The notes under the pieces are model-generated. The model did no database searches, was not told the origin of the DNA, and saw only the letters and a list, made by a program, of their open reading frames with translations. Of a stretch of DNA of 64,000 nucleotides, positions 18,022 to 26,363 are shown piece by piece. The position numbers and the translations under genes were made by a program. Source of the DNA: Bacteroidales bacterium (GTDB lineage Bacteria > Bacteroidota > Bacteroidia > Bacteroidales > Lentimicrobiaceae); assembly GCA_016705005.1 (NCBI GenBank), contig JADIZB010000038.1, forward strand, positions 62,001 through 126,000, given 5' to 3'. How positions within the stretch are numbered: the first letter of the stretch is position 1; each line of letters opens with the position of its first letter.

Positions 18022-18507
18022 TCAGAATTCCTGAACAGGCAATTCACGAATCAGGTAAACATCATAATCGCCCAGGTACTTAAATCCATATTTCCGGTAA
18101 AGATTCAAAGCAACCTCATTTTCCCGGTGAACTTCAATTTTAATCTGTAAACCATCAGTAAATGCCAGTTTCAACGATTCTTCAAGTAAAAGATCTGCAA
18201 ATCCCCGTCCCCTGAAAAGTTTGGCGATCCCAAAATGATGCAGATAGGTCCGTCTCCTGTCGTTGGTCAACCATGATGAACCTATAAGATTACCCTGACC
18301 ATCTGTTAAAATCAATAAATGCCCTCCTGAAGCCAGTGTTTCCTCAATTATTCCGGCAGTATCTCCCCTGTGACTGCCTCCCAGACCGTTCGCATTCCAG
18401 AATAATTCCAGTGCTTCGTAATCAGAAGCTTTGTAATTACGGATTTCAAACCCCTCCGGCAATTTTCTGTCACTCGAGTAAACCACGTCCCGATTTTTTA
18501 ATAACAC
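18022..18507 (-). CDS. GNAT family N-acetyltransferase
   Basis: This 161-residue protein has the GNAT acetyl-CoA binding motif (FGIAKLFRGRGFADLLLEESL, with RGRG) and the C-terminal NEVALNLYRKYGFKYLGDYDVYL strand-helix-strand. It should acetylate an amine, but the substrate cannot be told. Its start overlaps the end of nusB by 38 bases in another frame, indicating translational coupling. It interrupts the otherwise usual nusB-DUF1573 adjacency and may be a lineage-specific addition. Confidence 0.85.
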   Translation of the reverse strand: MLLKNRDVVYSSDRKLPEGFEIRNYKASDYEALELFWNANGLGGSHRGDTAGIIEETLASGGHLLILTDGQGNLIGSSWLTNDRRRTYLHHFGIAKLFRGRGFADLLLEESLKLAFTDGLQIKIEVHRENEVALNLYRKYGFKYLGDYDVYLIRELPVQEF

Positions 18508-19432
18508 CTTCTGCTTTAAGGTCAGTTACAAGTTTGTCCAGTATCCCGTTGATAAACTGCCTGCTTCTCGGGGTGCTGTATTCCTTGGAAATTTCGATGT
18601 ATTCGTTGATGGTAACTTTTATGGGAATGGAAGGAAACTCTGTAAACTCGGTGATGGCCATTTTAATCAGAATTACATCAAGAACAGCAATGCGTTCAAT
18701 CTCCCAGTTCTGCGCTCTTTCAGCAATCAGATCCGAACTTTTGGCACTGTGAATTATTGTTTTACGAAACAACTGAAGTACGAAATCCCTGATCAGGTCA
18801 TCACCTTCTTCATCAGGATTTACCATGAGCGGAGGTAGCGGATGAAATTCATCGAATGAAGAATCCCATTTCTTGATGGTTTTTGCGACCATCATGGCAG
18901 CAGTATCAATATCGTCGGCCCAGTTGATATTCTTCTCCTCAAACAGGCTGGTAAACGCATCATTCCCAAGCATTAACTCACCAAACAGATACAAAAGAAC
19001 CTCCTTATCCTCCCGGATAGAAGAAACAGAAGAATCCATATACTTCTGGTAAGCTTCTGATTCCCTGAACTGTGAAAAAATCTTTCTGAAAATTTCCTGA
19101 TGGTCGGCCCAGGATATTTTAATTCTACTGATGTTCTTCTGAAGGTCCCGGTTGGCCTCCAGTTGAAGAAGCAGCTGATTGTTGATGAAACGCTTGTTGG
19201 GGTTAATCTCTTCCTCGGTAGGGAGGAACTTTTGCCGACCTTCCTCCATCCGGTTCCGGGCAAAATCTCCGGTTTCCAGAATGGCAGATAACAGGTAAAT
19301 ATAAAGGTCGTAAATACTTCCTATGGCCGAAACCAAACCTTTTTCACTCAAATTCAGATTATTGTCATCCGATTGAAAATGAGCATACAAGGCCTGCATA
19401 ACCTTGATTCGTAAGTGCCGTCTGCTTAGCAT
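18470..19432 (-). CDS. nusB: Transcription antitermination factor NusB, long Bacteroidota form
   Basis: The ATG at 19432 (MLSRRHLRIKVMQALYAHFQ) is chosen over the frame's earlier ATG at 19477, because a promoter box at 19475-19482 overlaps the latter. This gives 320 residues, about twice the length of E. coli NusB. The extra part is inserted between the N-terminal helix and the canonical C-terminal core (NWEIERIAVLDVILIKMAITEF, then IPIKVTINEYIEISKEYSTPRSRQFINGILDKL). NusB binds boxA RNA with NusE for rRNA antitermination. The long form is normal in this phylum. It heads the operon toward coaE. Confidence 0.93.
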   Translation of the reverse strand: MLSRRHLRIKVMQALYAHFQSDDNNLNLSEKGLVSAIGSIYDLYIYLLSAILETGDFARNRMEEGRQKFLPTEEEINPNKRFINNQLLLQLEANRDLQKNISRIKISWADHQEIFRKIFSQFRESEAYQKYMDSSVSSIREDKEVLLYLFGELMLGNDAFTSLFEEKNINWADDIDTAAMMVAKTIKKWDSSFDEFHPLPPLMVNPDEEGDDLIRDFVLQLFRKTIIHSAKSSDLIAERAQNWEIERIAVLDVILIKMAITEFTEFPSIPIKVTINEYIEISKEYSTPRSRQFINGILDKLVTDLKAEGVIKKSGRGLLE

Positions 19433-19474
19433 GTCTCTATGTAAATGAACTGCAATCCATTGCGTTTTCAGCCG

Positions 19475-19482
19475 CAAAAGTA
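19475..19482 (-). promoter_or_regulatory. -7 promoter box of nusB
   Basis: TACTTTTG on the minus strand matches TAnnTTTG and lies 42 bases upstream of the chosen nusB ATG. It would give a leader of roughly 35 bases. A perfect -33 TTG at 19-base spacing is not seen. Confidence 0.5.
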
Positions 19483-19749
19483 CGGTTTTTGACGATACAA
19501 GTAGCGCAGCTTTTCATCTGACAGAGGTTTCGCCTTCCAACTTTAAAATCATTATTTCCTATTATTCATATTACCAATCTGTTATTCCCTGATAAACTAA
19601 CAGATGTATCTGCCGAAAATGATGCTGACAACCTTTCTGGTAAATCGGAAAATCCTATTTAACAGCGACTTCTTGGTTTTTGTATCAAATAAATATTCTC
19701 TTAATATTACTATGCCTGAAATTGGGTGATCATTTATTGTACAAGGGTC

Positions 19750-19779
19750 TTGGAGCTTACAATTTTATTTATATTTTTG
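19750..19779 (+). promoter_or_regulatory. Promoter of the DUF3276 gene
   Basis: TTG (19750-19752) and TATTTTTG (19772-19779) are separated by exactly 19 bases, matching the Bacteroidota primary sigma consensus. The start codon is 38 bases beyond the -7 box. The rest of the 385-base spacer after nusB is AT-rich and shows nothing else. Confidence 0.7.
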
Positions 19780-19817
19780 CGTTTGCCAAAGGTAATTAAC
19801 CAGAAATTCCAAGGAAC

Positions 19818-20165
19818 ATGGAAGAGTTTGATAGCAGAGAACCAAAAGAAGAAGTTTTCTCCCGGGCAATAAGGGCAGGCAAAAGGACATATTTTTTTGA
19901 TGTTAAGGCCACCAAGTTCGACGAGTACTACATTACTATCACCGAAAGTAAACGTCGTTTCGACAACGACCAGGGTAAATTCTCCTACGAAAAGCACAAA
20001 CTCTTTCTCTACAAGGAAGATTTCGAAAAATTTGTCAAAGGACTGACTGATACCATCGGTTTTTGTGAAACAGGCATTGCACCGGTTACAGGAACAGAAC
20101 TGGAAGATGTCCCTGCAATAGTCAAACCTGCTGAAATCGATGATTTTGATTTTGAAATAAAATAA
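19818..20165 (+). CDS. DUF3276 (PUR-alpha-like) nucleic-acid-binding protein
   Basis: This 115-residue protein carries the Bacteroidota/spirochaete PUR domain: EVFSRAIRAGKRTYFFDVKATKFDEYYITITESKRR, then KHKLFLYKEDFEKFVKGLTDTI. The family binds single-stranded DNA and RNA. The C-terminal 25 residues are acidic (VPAIVKPAEIDDFDFEIK). It is transcribed on its own from a well-formed promoter. Homologues are near-universal in the phylum, but the cellular target is unknown. Confidence 0.88.
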   Translation: MEEFDSREPKEEVFSRAIRAGKRTYFFDVKATKFDEYYITITESKRRFDNDQGKFSYEKHKLFLYKEDFEKFVKGLTDTIGFCETGIAPVTGTELEDVPAIVKPAEIDDFDFEIK

Positions 20166-20299
20166 CTCCCCTCCTGCCTTTCTTAAGCTGACCAGTCACA
20201 AAGGGGTTCAAAAGACCCCTTCGGAATCATTTTACCTGAAGTGCTGTTTCGGTCATGAAAATTGAGTAGATTAAAGTTATTCACACCTTCCCTGATTTC

Positions 20300-20329
20300 T
20301 TGGTAAAGGAATAAAATATTGTACCTTTG
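20300..20329 (+). promoter_or_regulatory. Promoter of the parAB-dapB-lepB operon
   Basis: TTG (20300-20302) and TACCTTTG (20322-20329) have 19 bases between them, a consensus match. The parA ATG is 64 bases downstream of the -7 box. Confidence 0.7.
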
Positions 20330-20393
20330 TAAATCCTCTAACGGGGCAATTGGCTTAATTTCATATAGCTGATTATAAGATAATTAGATAAGA

Positions 20394-21209
20394 ATGGGAA
20401 AAGTTATCGCGATTGCGAATCAAAAAGGTGGCGTAGGTAAAACAACGACTGCTATAAATCTGGGAGCAGCATTTGCGGTGCTTGAGCGACGCACATTGAT
20501 TATTGATGCTGACCCACAGGCCAATTCTACTTCAGGTGTAGGATTCGACCCCAAAAACATCAAAACCAGTATTTATGAGTGCCTGATGGATGAGGTTGAA
20601 CCACAGAATATTATTCTGGCAACCAGCACACCAAACCTTGACCTTCTTCCTGCACATATTGATCTTGTTGGTGCTGAAATTGAGATGATCAATCAGCCGA
20701 ACAGGGAAAAAATGATGCGTAAAGTGGTCAACAAGATCAAGGATCAGTATGATTTTATCATCATCGACTGCTCCCCATCACTTGGACTCATCACGGTGAA
20801 TTCTCTGGTTGCCGCTGATTCAGTAGTTGTGCCTGTGCAATGTGAATATTTTGCCCTGGAGGGCCTTGGCAAACTCCTCAACACCATAAAAATTGTTCAG
20901 GCAAGGTTGAATCAGGACCTTGACATTGAAGGGATACTGCTTACAATGTATGATACCCGGTTGCGTTTATCTAACCAGGTTGTGGACGAGGTGAAGGCAC
21001 ATTTTCAGGACATGGTTTTCGAAACAATGATCCACCGGAATACAAAACTCGGCGAAGCACCAAGCTTCGGCGAAACCATCATCATGCACGACATCAACAG
21101 CACCGGCGCTGTAAACTACCTGAACCTGGCCCGTGAAATTCTTCAGAAGAACGAACTGACAAGGCTCAAAACATCTGAGAAACAAATCAATACTGAAAAT
21201 GAATCCTAA
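20394..21209 (+). CDS. parA: Chromosome partitioning ATPase ParA (Soj)
   Basis: This 271-residue Walker-type ATPase segregates the chromosome origin with ParB. The deviant Walker A is KGGVGKTT (residues 11-18), preceded by MGKVIAIANQ. The Walker A' IIDADPQANST and the Walker B region FIIIDCSPSLGLITVNSL follow. The C-terminal DNA-binding helix region is normal. Its end overlaps the start of parB by 11 bases, indicating coupled translation. Confidence 0.95.
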   Translation: MGKVIAIANQKGGVGKTTTAINLGAAFAVLERRTLIIDADPQANSTSGVGFDPKNIKTSIYECLMDEVEPQNIILATSTPNLDLLPAHIDLVGAEIEMINQPNREKMMRKVVNKIKDQYDFIIIDCSPSLGLITVNSLVAADSVVVPVQCEYFALEGLGKLLNTIKIVQARLNQDLDIEGILLTMYDTRLRLSNQVVDEVKAHFQDMVFETMIHRNTKLGEAPSFGETIIMHDINSTGAVNYLNLAREILQKNELTRLKTSEKQINTENES

Positions 21210-22089
21210 GAAGAAAGCCCTGGGCCGTGGATTAAGTGCCATTCTTGAAAGCCCTGAAACAGATATAACGTCCAAAGATATCTCCGGCAGCTTTGTTGCC
21301 GGAGCCATTGCTTCTATCCCCATTGAGCAGATTGAACCCAATCCTTTTCAACCCCGTGAGGATTTTGACCCGGAAGCTTTAAACGACCTCGCTGCTTCCA
21401 TCAGGGAACAGGGCATTATACAACCCATTACCGTAAGAAAGATGGGTTACGACAAATATCAGCTGATCTCCGGCGAAAGACGCCTTAAAGCATCCAGAAT
21501 TGCCGGAATGGATGATATCCCGTGTTACATCCGTATTGCCAATGACCAGCAGATGCTCGAAATGGCACTGGTTGAAAACATCCAGCGTGAAAGCCTGAAT
21601 GCTCTTGAAATAGCCATCAGTTATCAACGACTCATCGATGAGTGTGAACTCACTCAGGATGAGTTGAGTCAACGTGTCGGTAAAAACAGGACAACCATCT
21701 CGAATTATATCAGGTTACTGAAATTACCCGCAGAATTGCAGGTAGCCATCCGTGACAGCAAAATTACCATGGGACATGCCAGGGCACTGATCACCCTCGA
21801 CGACGAAGTAATGCAGCTGGCCATCCTGCGAAACATCATCTTAAAGGATTTATCAGTCAGGGAGGTAGAAGAGACAGTCAGAAGCCTCAGCCGGCAACCG
21901 GTCGTTAAAAAAACTCCGGTATCAAAGGAACTTCCCGCCCACATCGACAACAAACGCCAGATCATTGCTGACAGGCTCAGGGCCACGGTAAATGTTCAAC
22001 TCAACAATAAAGGGAAGGGAAACATCGTTATAAGCTTTGACTCTCAAAATGAACTTGACCGTCTTCTCTCCGACCTTAACGGAAACTGA
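21199..22089 (+). CDS. parB: Chromosome partitioning protein ParB (Spo0J)
   Basis: This 296-residue centromere-binding CTPase/clamp begins MNPKKKALGRGLSAIL, as is usual. The ParB/Srx CTP-binding domain has PNPFQPREDFDPEALNDLAASI and the GERRLKASRIAGM box. A helix-turn-helix follows (LTQDELSQRVGKNRTTISNYIRLLKLP, then KITMGHARALITL), and then a C-terminal dimer domain. No parS site of the classic GTTTCACGTGAAAC type was noticed in the window by eye. Confidence 0.95.
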   Translation: MNPKKKALGRGLSAILESPETDITSKDISGSFVAGAIASIPIEQIEPNPFQPREDFDPEALNDLAASIREQGIIQPITVRKMGYDKYQLISGERRLKASRIAGMDDIPCYIRIANDQQMLEMALVENIQRESLNALEIAISYQRLIDECELTQDELSQRVGKNRTTISNYIRLLKLPAELQVAIRDSKITMGHARALITLDDEVMQLAILRNIILKDLSVREVEETVRSLSRQPVVKKTPVSKELPAHIDNKRQIIADRLRATVNVQLNNKGKGNIVISFDSQNELDRLLSDLNGN

Positions 22090-22109
22090 TCTGGTTAATA
22101 AGAAAACGA

Positions 22110-22741
22110 ATGATTTCATCAGAACAGAAGAAGTTCATCAACAACTTGTTCAGGGCCACTTTTAAGAAAAAAGTGGTCTTGTTGGTTTTATTGTGTTTTA
22201 CCATCCTGGCCAACATCAGCGCACAGGATACAATCCCCACGGCATCTGTTCCACCAGCGGCCGATACCTCAGCAGCTGAAGTTCATTCACCCCACAAAGC
22301 CACCATCTATTCCCTTGTATTGCCGGGGCTGGGTCAGGGCTACAACAGGAAATACTGGAAAATTCCCGTCATCTATGCCGGCTTCGGAGCGCTGGCTTAC
22401 AATTTCAGTATCAATAACCGGGAAATGAAAAAGTTCACTGAAGCATACCGTTACGTTACAAATAACGATACAATACCGACTGATAATGAATATGTTACCA
22501 GATATCCGGATCCTAACGACCTTTTGCGTGGCCGTGAATTTTACAGGAGAAGGGTTGAACTTACTGTAATTATTTCTGCAGCATGGTACCTGCTGAATGT
22601 TATTGATGCCGCCGTTGACGCACATTTTTCGATTATGACATTTCTGATAACCTGTCGTTGAGAATCGACCCTGTTTTTATGATGCCGACAGGAATGCATG
22701 ACAAATATGCAACAGGTTTCCGTCTTTGTCTGAACCTATGA
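22110..22741 (+). CDS. DUF5683 membrane protein, frameshifted near the C-terminus
   Basis: The annotated frame stops at 22661 after 183 residues. It has a hydrophobic signal segment (VVLLVLLCFTILANISAQ) and the DUF5683 core (ATIYSLVLPGLGQGYNRKYWKIPVIYAGFGALAY, then RREVELT-like RRRVELTVIISAAWYLLNVIDAAVDAH). Just after VDAH the frame breaks. Slipping back one base at the T-run 22625-22629 restores FFDYDISDNLSLRIDPVFMM and continues to a stop at 22739-22741, the expected family ending. One T appears to be missing. It sits in the usual parB-DUF5683-dapB order. Function unknown. Confidence 0.8.
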
Positions 22742-22756
22742 AAACCCAGGATTGAT

Positions 22757-23476
22757 TTGAAAATAATTATTTCAGGATATGGCCGGATGGGCCACGAAAT
22801 TGAAAAAGCTGCCATCGGTAGAGGGCACAGGATTGTTGCTGTTGCCGACAATGTCAATGACTGGGAAAATATCCTGCTGACATCAGAAACCTGTGATGTG
22901 GTCATCGATTTCAGCACACCTGATTCTTCTTCACTGATTGTCAGAAAATGCCTGAATGCTGGAATTCCTGTTGTTTCCGGAACAACCGGGTGGCTTAATG
23001 GACTTGCGGAGGTTGAAGATATTTGCAAATCAAAAGGTGGTTCATTCTTTTATGCACCAAACTTCAGTATCGGTGTCAATATTTTCTTTGAAATAAACAG
23101 GCAGCTTGCCCGCTTGTTATCCGGCCGCTCATACACCCCCGGGCTGAGTGAAATACATCATATCCATAAACTGGATTCTCCGAGTGGTACAGCCATTGCC
23201 CTGGCAAACGATATTATTGCAGCCAATCCCTTTTACAAAGAGTGGAAATCAGGAAAATCAACCGGGGAGAACGTCCTGAGTGTTTTCAGTGAGCGGACAG
23301 GCGAGGTTCCCGGCACGCACTTTGTAGTGTGGGAGTCTGATGCCGATGCCATCGAAATCAGGCACACTGCATTTAACCGTAAGGGATTTGCCAGTGGCGC
23401 CGTGCTTGCTGCGGAATGGTTGCCTGGCAGAACAGGGGTTTTCGGAATGGCCGATCTGCTTGATTCAGAACAATGA
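22757..23476 (+). CDS. dapB: 4-hydroxy-tetrahydrodipicolinate reductase
   Basis: DapB reduces hydroxy-tetrahydrodipicolinate with NAD(P)H in lysine and diaminopimelate synthesis. A TTG start codon is used: the family's first strand (MKIIISGYGRMGHEIEKAA) begins exactly there, 15 bases after the restored end of the DUF5683 frame. The Rossmann GxGRMG and the catalytic/substrate motif HIHKLDSPSGTA are present. It is 239 residues, at the short end of the family, as usual in Bacteroidota. Confidence 0.93.
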   Translation: MKIIISGYGRMGHEIEKAAIGRGHRIVAVADNVNDWENILLTSETCDVVIDFSTPDSSSLIVRKCLNAGIPVVSGTTGWLNGLAEVEDICKSKGGSFFYAPNFSIGVNIFFEINRQLARLLSGRSYTPGLSEIHHIHKLDSPSGTAIALANDIIAANPFYKEWKSGKSTGENVLSVFSERTGEVPGTHFVVWESDADAIEIRHTAFNRKGFASGAVLAAEWLPGRTGVFGMADLLDSEQ

Positions 23477-23544
23477 ATAGATAAAAAGCTTAAGTTTGCA
23501 AACTAACCCGCACTTTAACCCGAGAATAAATCAAAACCAATCTT

Positions 23545-25053
23545 ATGTCACTTTCCCTGATTCTCATGCTGTTGTTCCTTTTTTTTCCGGTATTGTTATG
23601 GAAAATTTTCGAAACTTCAAAGGAAGCCGGTTGGAAATCTGCGATTCCCTTGCTCAACTATTATATCTGGCTGCGTATCATCAATAAACCGCTCTGGTGG
23701 TATATCTTTCTGATCCTACCATTTATCAATGCCTTTATGGTTATGTTGATGGTGGTTGAAACCCTGAAATGTTACAAAATGCATGATCTTGGGCAACAAG
23801 CCCTGGCTGTTTTGGTTCCTTTCGTTTTTCTGCCGTGGCTAGGAATAAAAAAACAAGCCGCTTATGTGGAGCCTGAAAACCGGGTCAAGATCAAGAAAAG
23901 TCCGCTGCGCGAATGGGTTGATGCAATCATTTTTGCTGTCATCGCAGCAAGTATTATCAGGATTTTTATGGTGGAAGCCTATACCATCCCCACTTCATCG
24001 ATGGAAAAATCACTGCTTGTGGGCGATTTTTTATTTGTCAGTAAACTCAGCTACGGTCCGAAAGTACCCAACACCCCGCTTGCCTTTCCATTTGTTCATC
24101 ATACCCTACCGCTCACCGCTACTGCAAAATCATATGTTGAATGGATCAAACTGCCCTTTTACAGGTTTCCAGGACTTACTACGGTAAAAAATAATGATGT
24201 AGTCGTCTTCAATTACCCCGATGGTGATACCGTTGCCCTGAATGTTCAGAACCAGAGCTATTACGCGCTGGTAAGGGATTATGGCCGTTATCGTGTATGG
24301 AACGACAAGGCCAATTTCGGCGATATTGTAGCACGTCCGGTTGATAAACGCGAAAACTATATAAAACGGTGTATTGCCATTCCCGGCGATACGCTTGAAA
24401 TCCGTGACCAGGTGGTCTACATCAATGGCAAGGCTGCTGATCTTCCCGATCAGGCCCAGTTTAAATACCTTGTCAGAACCGACGGCACCCGGATCAATCC
24501 AAAGGCACTTGAAAAGCTGAATATCACCGAAGAAATTGCAATGACCGGCCCCAACGAAATGGTGCTGACACTCACCAACGAAACTGCCGAAAAAGTTAAA
24601 AGCTTCGTCAACGTAAAGGAAGTGAAAAAAATAATTCAGCCAAAAGGTTTCTGGCAACCCTACATCTTCCCGTTCGATTCACTTTATCCATGGAATGTGG
24701 ATAATTTTGGCCCTCTGGTCATTCCGGAAAGAGGTGCAACTGTTGAATTGAACAGCAGCAACATTGTTCTTTACGCAAGAATTATAAAAGCATACGAACT
24801 CAATGATCTTGAAATTGACGGGAATACAATTCTTATCAATGGCAAACCAGCTACCAGCTATACTTTTAAACTTGATTATTACTGGATGATGGGCGACAAC
24901 CGGCACAACTCAGCCGATTCAAGGTTCTGGGGTTTCGTCCCCAACGACCACATCGTAGGTAAGGCTGTCTTTGTATGGCTTTCGCTCGATGGTAACAAAA
25001 GCCTGTTTGGTGGGAAAATCAGGATGAATAAACTTTTCAGAACAATCAAATAA
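23545..25053 (+). CDS. lepB: Signal peptidase I
   Basis: This 502-residue type I signal peptidase removes signal peptides from exported proteins. The N-terminal 100 residues carry membrane segments (LILMLLFLFFPVLLW; WWYIFLILPFINAFMVMLMVV) typical of the Bacteroidota enzyme. Another transmembrane helix (AIIFAVIAASIIRIFMV) leads to the catalytic region. The nucleophile is Ser 152 in TIPTSSMEKSLLVGD, and the general base is Lys 274 in NYIKRCIAIPGD. Near the C-terminus is the conserved MMGDNRHNSADSRFWGFVP. The long insertion between the catalytic boxes is normal for the phylum. Confidence 0.95.
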   Translation: MSLSLILMLLFLFFPVLLWKIFETSKEAGWKSAIPLLNYYIWLRIINKPLWWYIFLILPFINAFMVMLMVVETLKCYKMHDLGQQALAVLVPFVFLPWLGIKKQAAYVEPENRVKIKKSPLREWVDAIIFAVIAASIIRIFMVEAYTIPTSSMEKSLLVGDFLFVSKLSYGPKVPNTPLAFPFVHHTLPLTATAKSYVEWIKLPFYRFPGLTTVKNNDVVVFNYPDGDTVALNVQNQSYYALVRDYGRYRVWNDKANFGDIVARPVDKRENYIKRCIAIPGDTLEIRDQVVYINGKAADLPDQAQFKYLVRTDGTRINPKALEKLNITEEIAMTGPNEMVLTLTNETAEKVKSFVNVKEVKKIIQPKGFWQPYIFPFDSLYPWNVDNFGPLVIPERGATVELNSSNIVLYARIIKAYELNDLEIDGNTILINGKPATSYTFKLDYYWMMGDNRHNSADSRFWGFVPNDHIVGKAVFVWLSLDGNKSLFGGKIRMNKLFRTIK

Positions 25054-25075
25054 CGAAAATTAAAATTATCTTTTC

Positions 25076-25516
25076 ATGTATAAAGCAGAAATCCACACCG
25101 CCAAAGGTGTAATGAAAGTGAATTTCTTTGAAGAAGATGCACCGAACACGGTTGCCAATTTTGTTAAACTTGCCAAAAGCAACTATTATAACGGGCTGAC
25201 ATTTCACCGGGTAATACCTGACTTTGTGATCCAGGGAGGGTGCCCCAACGGCACAGGCTCCGGAGGACCAGGGTACAGCATCAACTGCGAACTCGATGGC
25301 GATAATCAGTACCATGACCGGGGTGTACTTTCGATGGCTCATGCCGGAAGAAACACCGGCGGTTCACAGTTTTTTATCTGTCACAGCAGAAAGAATACCA
25401 GTCACCTCGACCGAAATCATACCTGCTTCGGAAAAGTGTATGAAGGAGTTGAAGTTATTGATCTGATCAGGGCAGGCGATAAGATTGAAAAGATCGTCAT
25501 TACCGAAACTGAGTAA
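25076..25516 (+). CDS. Cyclophilin-type peptidyl-prolyl cis-trans isomerase
   Basis: This 146-residue compact cyclophilin catalyses proline isomerisation in proteins. The active-site motifs are FHRVIPDFVIQGGCPNGTG (catalytic Arg in FHR) and NTGGSQFFI. The His-containing C-terminal motif is LDRNHTCFGKVYEG. There is no signal peptide, so it is likely cytoplasmic. It starts 22 bases after lepB and probably shares its transcript. Confidence 0.93.
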   Translation: MYKAEIHTAKGVMKVNFFEEDAPNTVANFVKLAKSNYYNGLTFHRVIPDFVIQGGCPNGTGSGGPGYSINCELDGDNQYHDRGVLSMAHAGRNTGGSQFFICHSRKNTSHLDRNHTCFGKVYEGVEVIDLIRAGDKIEKIVITETE

Positions 25517-25546
25517 GACCTATTGTAATCACTTAAACATTTCAAA

Positions 25547-26224
25547 ATGAAGAAGAACCTGATTGCTTCACTATTTATATTAACAATTGCCTTTACCGCA
25601 GGATTCTCATTTGCTCAGAAACCGGGTTCACCTTTCAAGGGTGTGATCAATTATAAAGTCAGCTATCCGGATTCGAAGATGGAGGCAAACCAGCAGGCCA
25701 TGCTACCCCAGTCATTGAAGGTTTCGCTCTATGGAAACAAAGCAAAGATTGAAGTTGCGATGGCTTCATTAAATCAGACCATACTGATGGATTCTGATCA
25801 AAAAACCACTACAGTACTCCTGGATATGATGGGACAAAAGGTTGCCATGAAACCAAATAAAAAAGCTGAAAGGCCCGATGCAAAAGAACCTGTGGTTAAG
25901 ATATTACCTGAAACCAAGGAAATTGCAGGATTTCTATGCAAAAAAGCTGAAATCAGCTTCGGTGACGAGAAAAGCAAAGGAACACCATTGATCGTCTATT
26001 TCACAGAAGCCATCGGCAACAATAAAATATTCTATGAAAATGAATATCGCACCCTTCAGGGGATTCCGATGGAGTTTCAATATAAAATGCAGGGCATGAG
26101 TATGCTCCTTACTGCCAGCAGCGTTGAAAAGGGCAAAGTAACAAACCGCGATTTTGAAGTACCCTCCGATTACAAGGAAATGACTCCTGAGCAACTGAGG
26201 GAAATGTTCGGAGGCGGAAAATAA
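25547..26224 (+). CDS. DUF4412 exported protein
   Basis: This 225-residue protein has a signal peptide (MKKNLIASLFILTIAFTAGFSFAQ). The mature part resembles DUF4412: FKGVINYKVSYPDSKME, then KVSLYGNKAKIEVAM, TILMDSDQKTTTVLLDMMGQK, and a conversion-like motif KEIAGFLCKKAEI. The fold is related to the LolA/LppX type beta-structures that bind lipids or lipoproteins, but no ligand is known. It lies 30 bases after the cyclophilin gene. Confidence 0.78.
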   Translation: MKKNLIASLFILTIAFTAGFSFAQKPGSPFKGVINYKVSYPDSKMEANQQAMLPQSLKVSLYGNKAKIEVAMASLNQTILMDSDQKTTTVLLDMMGQKVAMKPNKKAERPDAKEPVVKILPETKEIAGFLCKKAEISFGDEKSKGTPLIVYFTEAIGNNKIFYENEYRTLQGIPMEFQYKMQGMSMLLTASSVEKGKVTNRDFEVPSDYKEMTPEQLREMFGGGK

Positions 26225-26328
26225 CTAGCTGTCCTTCCGGAAGGAAGAAACAACAACCGGTTGATCCCATGACAGTTTGCATCTGACACTGATGTAAACA
26301 CGATTGATATGGTATCATCCGGTTTTTG

Positions 26329-26336
26329 TACATTTG
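26329..26336 (+). promoter_or_regulatory. Possible -7 promoter box of ftsK
   Basis: TACATTTG fits TAnnTTTG and lies 27 bases before the ftsK start. A TTG at 26304-26306 is slightly too far away (22 bases) for an ideal -33. Confidence 0.45.
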
Positions 26337-26363
26337 CAAACCAAGTAAATATCAATCCTGCAC

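Noticed and set aside
20394..22089. Search for parS near parAB
   Set aside because: No GTTTCACGTGAAAC-like palindrome was noticed by eye in or around the operon. A motif scan of the whole window would be needed to settle this.
22621..22645. Programmed minus-one frameshift in the DUF5683 gene
   Set aside because: The run is ATTTTTC, not a standard X XXY YYZ slippery heptamer, and no downstream stimulatory hairpin was seen. A missing T is simpler.
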